In this document: positions 51,359-57,302 of the stretch, piece by piece
Position numbering within the stretch: the stretch's first letter is position 1
Layout of the letters: each line of letters opens with the position of its first letter
Source of the DNA: Streptomyces sp. MUM 178J
GTDB taxonomy: Bacteria; Actinomycetota; Actinomycetes; Streptomycetales; Streptomycetaceae
Assembly (NCBI RefSeq): GCF_022414575.1
Contig: NZ_JADWYQ010000041.1
Span: 1-59,393 of the forward strand
DNA length: 59,393 nt
Reading direction: 5' to 3'
Notes under the pieces: model-generated
The model's input: only the letters and a program-made list of their open reading frames with translations
What the model was told of the DNA's origin: nothing
The model's database searches: none
Program-made: the position numbers and the translations under genes

Positions 51359-52373
51359 CGTCACGCTCCCGGTCCCGCCGGGCGGTGTGGCCGGCTCTGC
51401 CCATCACACGGCCCGCACGGCCCATCGCACGGCGCAGCAGCCGGGCAGCCCCGTACGCCGCTCCGGCCGCGAGAGCACAGCCGGCGGCTGCCCACGGCCA
51501 CGCCGCGAACACCGCCGACGCCTCCGCCTCGGCACGCACGCCGCGCGCCGCACGGCCGTCGGCGGTGACGGTCAGCCGGACGTCCACCGAGTCGAGCGAC
51601 GGCGGCCCGGGCCAGGGCTCGGTGAGTTCCGCACGCTGCCCGGGCCGCAGCCGAAGCGGCAGGGCGCGGGCCGTGCGGTCGAGCACCGTGCCGAAGAGCC
51701 CTTCGGCATGCAGGGCCAGACGTGGCGCGAGGACGGTGTTGCCGCGGTTGACCAGGGTGTAGTGGATCTCCCCGGCCCGTATGGAGACGTCTTCGACGGT
51801 GAGCGCGGCCAATGTCGGGCCGGCGACCCGCAGCCTGATGCGCACCTCCTGCGTACGGGCCTGTTGTACGCGGGCCTGTTGTTCGCGGGCCTCTTGTTCG
51901 CGGGCCTGTTGTTCGCGGGCCTGTTGAGTACGGACCTGTTGAGTACGTGCCTTCTGCGCACGGCTCGCCGTGCCCGTGTCGGAGCGCACCACGATGCGGG
52001 CGGTGTGTTCGCCGGGCGGCGCGCCGCCCGGGACGGTGACGGAGAAGGGCACGTCGGCCCGGGTGCGGGGCGGGACCGTGACCCGCGGCGCGGCCAGGGC
52101 GATCCAGTCGCCGATCCCGTCGGCCGTGCTCAGGGTGACGGCAAGCGGCCGGTCGGCCCGGTTGACCACGGACAGCCGGTCTTCGAGCACCGTGCCCGGT
52201 GCGCCTTCCAGATAGGCGTACGGCCGGCCCTCCGCGCCGTCCCCGCTTGCCGGTACGGCGCTCCAGCCGTCCCCTGCCGCCCGGGCGCCGGGCGCGGCTG
52301 CTCCGGCCGCCGCCGCGACCATGCACGCCAGCAGCACGGCGGCCGACGGCAGGGGCCGGCGGGGCGGGCGCAC
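51348..52373 (-). CDS. DUF916/DUF3324-like membrane protein (WxL-interacting protein layout)
   Basis: A 341-residue protein, second gene of the surface operon. A signal peptide (AAVLLACMVAAAAGAAAPGA) is followed by a domain like DUF916: YAYLEGAPGTVLEDRLSVVN, RADRPLAVTLSTADG, then VPPRTRADVPFSVTVPGGAP. A Gln/Ala/Arg helix of 5-residue repeats links it to a second domain (TVEDVSIRAGEIHYTLVNRG) of DUF3324 character, then a membrane helix (AAWPWAAAGCALAAGAAYGA) and a basic tail. In Firmicutes, proteins of this order hold WxL and LPxTG proteins on the wall. The GTG at 52373 follows the upstream stop by three bases. Domain names are by pattern, not by search. Confidence 0.84.
   Translation of the reverse strand: MRPPRRPLPSAAVLLACMVAAAAGAAAPGARAAGDGWSAVPASGDGAEGRPYAYLEGAPGTVLEDRLSVVNRADRPLAVTLSTADGIGDWIALAAPRVTVPPRTRADVPFSVTVPGGAPPGEHTARIVVRSDTGTASRAQKARTQQVRTQQAREQQAREQEAREQQARVQQARTQEVRIRLRVAGPTLAALTVEDVSIRAGEIHYTLVNRGNTVLAPRLALHAEGLFGTVLDRTARALPLRLRPGQRAELTEPWPGPPSLDSVDVRLTVTADGRAARGVRAEAEASAVFAAWPWAAAGCALAAGAAYGAARLLRRAMGRAGRVMGRAGHTARRDRERDDAR
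51857..51961 (-). repeat. 15-bp coding repeats (QQARE) in the DUF916-like protein
   Basis: Seven units of 15 bp based on GGGCCTGTTGTTCGC, starting at 51857, 51872, 51887, 51902, 51917, 51932 and 51947. They encode QQARE-type pentapeptides between the two extracytoplasmic domains. The charged repeats would form a long helix acting as a spacer of adjustable length. Confidence 0.9.
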
Positions 52374-52376
52374 GGG

Positions 52377-53150
52377 TCAGCCCGCGGTGCGCCGGCTGCG
52401 GGCGGGGCCGTCGCCCTGGCCGCGCCGGGTCAGCCAGAGCACTCCCGCCGCCCCGGTCAGCAGGACCGTTCCGCCGAGGGTGGCGAGGGCCTGCGCGGAG
52501 TCGAGCGGTCCGGTCTTCGGCAGTTCCTCGGGCGGCTGGGCGCCGCCGCCCGCGACCGTGACGTCCAGTTCGAGCGAGGGCTTGGGATCGTTCTGCGGCG
52601 TGCAGGTGGTGACGGTGCCCAGTGCCTTGATCGTCAGCACTCCTGCGGTGAAGGTGACCTTGCCGCTCTTCTTCGGCGTGTACGTACCGGACAGGTCGCT
52701 GATCTTGATGGGGGTGTTGGCGGGGATGGCGGCGGAGTTCGGCGGTCCGGAGACCTTGACCGTGCCTTCGCCCGCGCCGCCCAGTTCGATCAGCGCACTG
52801 GGGTTCATGGCCCCTTTCCCCAGCTCCACCGGGCTGGAGGAGACGCCCTTCCTGAACGACATGGTCAGCTTGTAGGAGCTGCCGCTGCTGACCGCCGCGA
52901 TGTCGATCGGGGAGACTGCGCCCTTGGGCCCGATCGGCGTCTCGCACTGGTAGTCGACGTCCACGACGGCGGCATGGGCGGCGGGAGCGGCGGCCATCAG
53001 CGCCGCCGGGCACGCCACCGCCGTCGCCGCTGCCGCCGACAGCGCGAGGGCCGTCCGCTTGCGGCACCCGTTCCGACGCCGGTTCTGCTTCCGCTTGTGC
53101 TTCTGCTTGTGGGTGTGGCTCTGGTGCCGGTCCCCGTTCCCGCAGGCCAT
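52377..53150 (-). CDS. LPKTG sortase-anchored surface protein
   Basis: A 257-residue exported protein, first gene of the surface operon. A very basic N-terminus (HKQKHKRKQNRRRNGCRKR) and a hydrophobic segment (ALALSAAAATAVACPAAL) form a long signal peptide. One Cys-pair domain follows (VDVDYQCETPIGPKG ... VTTCTPQND), homologous to both domains of the LAETG protein: GTVKVSGPPNSAAIPANTPI and KISDLSGTYTPKKSGKVTFT match there. The C-terminus is a sortase signal: LPKTG, helix (ALATLGGTVLLTGAAGVLWL) and TRRGQG. The ATG at 53150 has AGGGGGC seven bases upstream. No sortase gene is in the window. Confidence 0.88.
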   Translation of the reverse strand: MACGNGDRHQSHTHKQKHKRKQNRRRNGCRKRTALALSAAAATAVACPAALMAAAPAAHAAVVDVDYQCETPIGPKGAVSPIDIAAVSSGSSYKLTMSFRKGVSSSPVELGKGAMNPSALIELGGAGEGTVKVSGPPNSAAIPANTPIKISDLSGTYTPKKSGKVTFTAGVLTIKALGTVTTCTPQNDPKPSLELDVTVAGGGAQPPEELPKTGPLDSAQALATLGGTVLLTGAAGVLWLTRRGQGDGPARSRRTAG

Positions 53151-53260
53151 CTCGATGCCCCCTTGCGCCGAAGATTTCCGGCCTGATGCACCGACATTAC
53201 TGACGGCTCATCAGATCGGGCGCTCAAGGTACGCCTGGGGCCTTGGAGAGGGAAGACAAA

Positions 53261-53283
53261 GAGCGCGCCTTGTCGGCGCGCTC
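53261..53283 (-). terminator. Rho-independent terminator after the anti-sigma gene
   Basis: GAGCGCGCC and GGCGCGCTC form a 9-bp stem around a 5-nt loop; on the minus strand TTTGTCTT follows at once. This is the most classical intrinsic terminator in the window and ends the leftward transcript at 53293. Confidence 0.85.
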
Positions 53284-53292
53284 ACAAAAGCC

Positions 53293-53808
53293 TCACGACG
53301 GGGCGGCCAGTTCCGCCCAGACCGTCTTGCCGGGCGCGCCCGGCGTGCGGAGGACTCCCCAGTCGAGGCAGAGCCGCTGGACGATGAACATGCCGTGGCC
53401 GCCGGGCCGGCCCGCCCGGTGCGGATTGCGCGGCGCAGGCTGCCCCGACCCCCGGTCCGTCACCTCCAGGCGCAGCACCTTCCCGTCGCAGGCCACGCGC
53501 AGCTCGTCCGGGCCCTCGGCGTGCAGACAGGCGTTGGTGACCAGCTCCGAGACGACCAGGAGCACATCCTCGGCCGCTGCGCGGCGGTCGGCGGTGGCCG
53601 CGGGCAGCCAGCCCCAGTCGTACAGAGCCTGGCGCGTGAAGTCCCGGGCAAGAGGAACGATCCCACTGGCGCTACCCAGGGCAAGAGTGCGGACCGCCCC
53701 GCCCGGCGCGCCCTCGTCGGCGCCGGAACCGGTGGCAGGGGCGGCGGCGCCGACGCCGTGCGGCTCGGGACCGAGGTCGCCCGGCGGTTGCTGCCGGGTG
53801 GTGCTCAT
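53293..53808 (-). CDS. prsI: Anti-sigma factor kinase (ATP-binding, RsbW type)
   Basis: A 171-residue protein with a low-complexity N-terminus of about 40 residues and an HATPase_c_2 domain: VVSELVTNACLHAEG (N box), RLEVTDRGSGQPAP (G1) and GGHGMFIVQRLCLDWG (G2). RsbW-type proteins bind a SigB-family sigma and phosphorylate an STAS antagonist. The STAS gene (54144) and a matching sigma gene (54832) lie next to it. The arrangement matches the SigI-PrsI-ArsI partner-switching module described in S. coelicolor, in which PrsI is the anti-sigma factor; the symbol rests on this recall. The ATG at 53808 has GAGGTGAAG upstream, within a series of GGTGA repeats. Confidence 0.88.
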   Translation of the reverse strand: MSTTRQQPPGDLGPEPHGVGAAAPATGSGADEGAPGGAVRTLALGSASGIVPLARDFTRQALYDWGWLPAATADRRAAAEDVLLVVSELVTNACLHAEGPDELRVACDGKVLRLEVTDRGSGQPAPRNPHRAGRPGGHGMFIVQRLCLDWGVLRTPGAPGKTVWAELAAPS

Positions 53809-54143
53809 CAGCGCTTCACCTCACCGATTCACCAGTTCACCATCAATTTCAACTGTTCGGCACTCCATACGGGGCGCCACCCACTTGCCGTTCGGCCCCG
53901 GAGACGCGGCATGGAACCGCGGGGGTTCTCCTGCCCTGCCGAATCGGGACAACACCCACGACATCGCCACCGGGAGCGTGACACATGCAACAGTGTCCAC
54001 CCGGAGGCCTTCCGCCGGGGCGTCTGCCCGGCATCCGCCAGGCGTCCCCATGGCACCCGTCCGGCGTTCGCCGGGCATCCGGTCGCCTTCGGCAGCGGGC
54101 CCGGACACCTGGGCGCTCATACCGCGGGCGGCCGGCCGGTCGG
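53809..54143 (-). promoter_or_regulatory. Spacer between STAS and anti-sigma genes, with GGTGA repeats and a doubtful small ORF
   Basis: A 335-bp interval. Four TCACC words at 53816, 53821, 53829 and 53837 (GGTGA on the leftward strand) surround the anti-sigma ribosome site. A 99-residue frame at 54120-53821 ends 12 bp before the anti-sigma start, but it has no ribosome site, mixed codon bias and no known domain, so I do not call it a gene. The interval may hold a separate promoter for the anti-sigma gene. Confidence 0.4.
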
Positions 54144-54512
54144 CTAGTCGTCCAGCGCGGACTCCAGCGAGTCGTGCACCGTGAAGACCGCCCCGGCGCC
54201 GGTGATCTCGAAGACCCTGGCCACCACGGGCTGCATCCCGGCCAGATGGACTCCACCCCCGGCGGCGTCGGCCTTCAGCCGTGCGCCGAGCAGCACATTG
54301 AGGCCGGTGGAATCGCAGAACTCAAGCCGTGAGCAGTCGATGACCAGGCGTGTGCGCCCCTTGGCGAGCGCTTCCTCCAGGGGTGCGCGCAGCAATTCCG
54401 CGGTGTGGTGATCCAACTCACCCACCGGTTTCACAATCTCGCTGCGGCCCTCGGTCCGAACTTCGACCTGAAGCCGGCCCCGGTTCGCGCTGCCGACCGT
54501 CCCGCGGTCCAT
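54144..54512 (-). CDS. arsI: Anti-anti-sigma factor (STAS domain)
   Basis: A 122-residue STAS protein: GRSEIVKPVGELDHHTAELL, then RLVIDCSRLEFCDSTGLNVLLGARL, in which the Ser after Asp in CDSTGL is the phosphorylation site. Unphosphorylated, it would bind the anti-sigma kinase and free the sigma factor. The ATG at 54512 has an AGAGGG site six bases away; the frame extends further but is not family-like. Known counterpart: ArsI of the S. coelicolor SigI system (symbol by recall). It is divergent from the sigma gene, with 319 bp of promoter region between, in which I see no certain boxes. Confidence 0.88.
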   Translation of the reverse strand: MDRGTVGSANRGRLQVEVRTEGRSEIVKPVGELDHHTAELLRAPLEEALAKGRTRLVIDCSRLEFCDSTGLNVLLGARLKADAAGGGVHLAGMQPVVARVFEITGAGAVFTVHDSLESALDD

Positions 54513-54831
54513 GCCCGTCCCTCTTCGCCGTGTCGTTCCTGCGTCGTTCGCTGCATCGTCCGCTGCTTGCATAGTGCATACATCTCGCACCGCGGGTCGC
54601 CCCGAGGGCGGTTGCGGCACCCGAAGAACCCTACGCCCTCCGTGCGCGAGAGGGTAGCCAAACTCCCTACCAAACCTGCTATATCGGACATATGCCACTT
54701 GCAACCGCGTGCGCGGACCGGGTAGGGCTAGTAAGGACACACCCAATCACACGCCGGCTTCGGAGGCGCCGCTCACCGCAGCAACACGCATTGGCATCGG
54801 CAGCCATATGCCGAGAACGATGGAGGAGACC

Positions 54832-55794
54832 ATGTCACCCCGGCTCGACGAATCGCGTACCCCCACCGCGCCGTCGGCAATCACCCCCGCTGCCGTCCAC
54901 ATCCCCGCCCCTGCCCCCGACCCCGAGCCGTACACGGCGCACGAAGCGCCCGAGGCCTTCGAGACCGGGGACGGCGTCGAGGGTCTGGGCCTGGAGGGCC
55001 TCCCGGACATCCCTCCCTTCGACGAGGTGGACGCGCTCGACGCGCGCGCCCTGTCGAAGACGCTCTTCGAGCGTCTCGAGTCCCTCGAGGAGGGCACGCA
55101 CGAATACAGCTACGTCCGGAACACCCTGGTCGAGCTCAATCTCGCCCTGGTCAAGTTCGCCGCCTCCCGCTTCCGCTCGCGCAGCGAGCCGATGGAGGAC
55201 ATCATCCAGGTCGGCACGATCGGGCTGATCAAGGCCATCGACCGGTTCGAGCTGAGCCGGGGCGTCGAGTTCCCCACGTTCGCGATGCCGACCATCATCG
55301 GCGAGATCAAGCGTTTCTTCCGGGACACCAGCTGGTCGGTGCGGGTGCCGCGGCGCCTGCAGGAGCTCCGCCTCGATCTCGCCAAGGCCGGTGACGAGCT
55401 CTCGCAGAGGTTCGACCGCACGCCGACCGCCTCGGAGCTGGCGGAGCGCCTCGGCATCAGCAGGGACGAGGTCGTCGAGGGCCTGGCGGCGAGCAACGCG
55501 TACACCGCGAGCTCGCTGGACGCCCAGCCCGAGGAGGACGACGGCGAGGGCGCGCTCGCGGACCGGCTCGGATACGAGGACCACGGGATCGAGGGCATCG
55601 AGTACGTCGAGTCGCTCAAGCCGCTCATCGCGGGCCTTCCGCCGCGGGACCGGAAGATCCTCTCCCTGCGGTTCACGGCCAATATGACCCAGTCGGAGAT
55701 AGGCGACGAGCTCGGGATCTCCCAGATGCACGTCTCCCGGCTGCTGTCCCGCACCCTGGTCAGACTGCGCAAGGGACTCACCCTCGAAGAGTGA
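54832..55794 (+). CDS. sigI: RNA polymerase sigma factor, SigB/SigF/SigG family
   Basis: A 320-residue sigma factor. A Pro/Ala/Glu-rich N-terminus (about 60 residues) precedes region 2 (RNTLVELNLALVKFAASRFR, MEDIIQVGTIGLIKAIDRFE, GVEFPTFAMPTIIGEIKRFF, RDTSWSVRVPRRLQELRLDL), region 3 (RFDRTPTASELAERLGISRDEVVEGL) and region 4 (PPRDRKILSLRFTANMTQSE, IGDELGISQMHVSRLLSRTL). This pattern is that of group 3 sigmas controlled by partner switching. The adjacent kinase and STAS genes are its likely controllers. The ATG at 54832 follows GGAGGAG. The symbol follows S. coelicolor synteny as I recall it. Confidence 0.9.
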   Translation: MSPRLDESRTPTAPSAITPAAVHIPAPAPDPEPYTAHEAPEAFETGDGVEGLGLEGLPDIPPFDEVDALDARALSKTLFERLESLEEGTHEYSYVRNTLVELNLALVKFAASRFRSRSEPMEDIIQVGTIGLIKAIDRFELSRGVEFPTFAMPTIIGEIKRFFRDTSWSVRVPRRLQELRLDLAKAGDELSQRFDRTPTASELAERLGISRDEVVEGLAASNAYTASSLDAQPEEDDGEGALADRLGYEDHGIEGIEYVESLKPLIAGLPPRDRKILSLRFTANMTQSEIGDELGISQMHVSRLLSRTLVRLRKGLTLEE

Positions 55795-55846
55795 CACGGC
55801 GGCAGCCGCAGCAGCCTGACCCAGCACGGCGCGAAGCAAGGCCGTT

Positions 55847-55880
55847 GGAAGGGCCCATTCCTCAAGGAATGGGCCCTTCC
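55847..55880 (+). terminator. Strong terminator hairpin after the sigma gene
   Basis: GGAAGGGCCCATTCC (55847-55861) and GGAATGGGCCCTTCC (55866-55880) pair exactly over 15 bp around TCAA. It lies 53 nt past the sigma stop and 64 nt before the next start, which separates the aminotransferase operon from sigI. Confidence 0.88.
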
Positions 55881-55943
55881 CCGTTATTGACGGGGCAGTC
55901 CTGATTGGTCCACATTGAGCCGGGGGCAAGTGGGGGGAATCAC

Positions 55944-57302
55944 ATGGCTCTTGGGGAGGGCTGCCCGGCGGCGTCCGCTGGATGCGCACGCCTTGAGGCG
56001 CTGATGCGCCGACGCCTGGGCAGAGAATGCCTGTACACGCCGTCGTGCCGGCTGGGGCTCTATGTGGCGCTGCGCCACTGGTGCCCTCCCGGCGGACGGG
56101 TGCTGATGTCGCCCGTCAACGACGACGTCATCTTCTTCGTGGTGCTCGCGGCCGGGCTGCGCCCGGTGCAGGCCCCGCTGCGGGCCTCGGACGGGGCCAT
56201 CGACCCGTCCGCCGTGCCGGAGCACGTCTGGCGCTCGCTCTCCGCCGTGCTCACCACGAATCTGTACGGCAATCCCGACCCGGCCCCGCAGCTGCGCGCG
56301 CGGTGCGACCGGCTGGGGATCCCCCTGCTGGAGGACGTCGCCCACGCCATCGGCAGCACAGCGGCGGGACGCCCGGTCGGCACCTTCGGAGAGGCGTCGG
56401 TCTTCAGCCTCTCCAAGCACACCGGGGCCAAGACCGGAGGCTTCCTCGCCTTCGCCGACCCCGCGCTGCGCGATGAGCTGGCCCGTGCCAGGGACGCGCT
56501 GCTCGCGCCGGAGAGACTGGCATCGGAGCTGTCGTACGGGCTCAGACCCTACGCGGAGGCGGGGGTGCGCGGCCTACGGCTGGTGCGCGCCGCCCGCGCC
56601 GCAATGCGTCTCCTCGGCCTCCAGGAGCGCGCGGGCATCCGGATGGACCTGCGTCCGGCGGAGCTGCGCGACGCCCTGGAGGCCGCGCCCTCACTCGGGG
56701 ACTTCGACTCCTGGATACGCGTCGACATGCACGACTACCGCCTGCGGGCGGGCCGGGTGCGCCGCCGCCGCACCGAGCGGCTCCTGTCCCGCCTCGACAC
56801 CACCCTCGACCGGCACCGCGCGGGCACACGCACGCTGCTGGCCACCCGGTGGGCCGCGCCGCGCGCCTCCGGCTCCGGAGACGGCGCCGGAGACGCCGGA
56901 GTGGGAGACGCCGGAGCGGCAGACGGCACAGGAGCCAGAGGCGCCGAAGTGGAAGACGGCCCCGGAGTCGGCAGCGAACAGCCGTTGTTCCGCGTGCCGT
57001 TGCTCGTTGAGGATCGCGATGAAGCCATCGCCGCGCTGGACCGCCGCCGCATCACCGTCGGATACCTGTACGACCCGCCGCTGGACGCCTATGCGGGCGG
57101 GCAGTTCACGGACCCCTCGCCCGCGCCCGAGCCCGCGGAGTGGTTCGCCCGGCACGCCCTGCCCGTCGATCCGCTCCACGCCGAGCAGGTGATCTCCGTG
57201 CTCACCGCGATCGACGCCCGGCCCGCCAAGCCGCCCGCACCGGCCCGGCCCGGCCCCCGCACCTCCGCCTCACTCTCCGTACAGGGCAAACCCCGTGTCT
57301 GA
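55944..57302 (+). CDS. DegT/DnrJ/EryC1/StrS family aminotransferase-like protein
   Basis: A 452-residue protein with the fold of PLP-dependent sugar aminotransferases. GRECLYTPSCRLGLYVALRH, VLMSPVNDDVIFFVVLAAGL, VLTTNLYGNPDPAPQLRARC, LLEDVAHAIGSTAAGRPVG and SVFSLSKHTGAKTGGFLAFA, where the Lys in LSKHTG is the likely PLP anchor. A Gly/Asp/Ala-rich insert (about 312-345) interrupts the small domain. It may aminate a keto-sugar nucleotide for an envelope glycan or work on another substrate. GGGGGAA precedes the ATG at 55944. The next gene, a flippase-like protein, overlaps it by eight bases, so the two are coupled. Confidence 0.86.
   Translation: MALGEGCPAASAGCARLEALMRRRLGRECLYTPSCRLGLYVALRHWCPPGGRVLMSPVNDDVIFFVVLAAGLRPVQAPLRASDGAIDPSAVPEHVWRSLSAVLTTNLYGNPDPAPQLRARCDRLGIPLLEDVAHAIGSTAAGRPVGTFGEASVFSLSKHTGAKTGGFLAFADPALRDELARARDALLAPERLASELSYGLRPYAEAGVRGLRLVRAARAAMRLLGLQERAGIRMDLRPAELRDALEAAPSLGDFDSWIRVDMHDYRLRAGRVRRRRTERLLSRLDTTLDRHRAGTRTLLATRWAAPRASGSGDGAGDAGVGDAGAADGTGARGAEVEDGPGVGSEQPLFRVPLLVEDRDEAIAALDRRRITVGYLYDPPLDAYAGGQFTDPSPAPEPAEWFARHALPVDPLHAEQVISVLTAIDARPAKPPAPARPGPRTSASLSVQGKPRV

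Noticed and set aside
53821..54120. 99-residue small gene between STAS and anti-sigma genes
   Set aside because: Close spacing to the next start is suggestive, but there is no ribosome site, GC3 drops at the 3' end, and no domain is visible; kept only as a comment.
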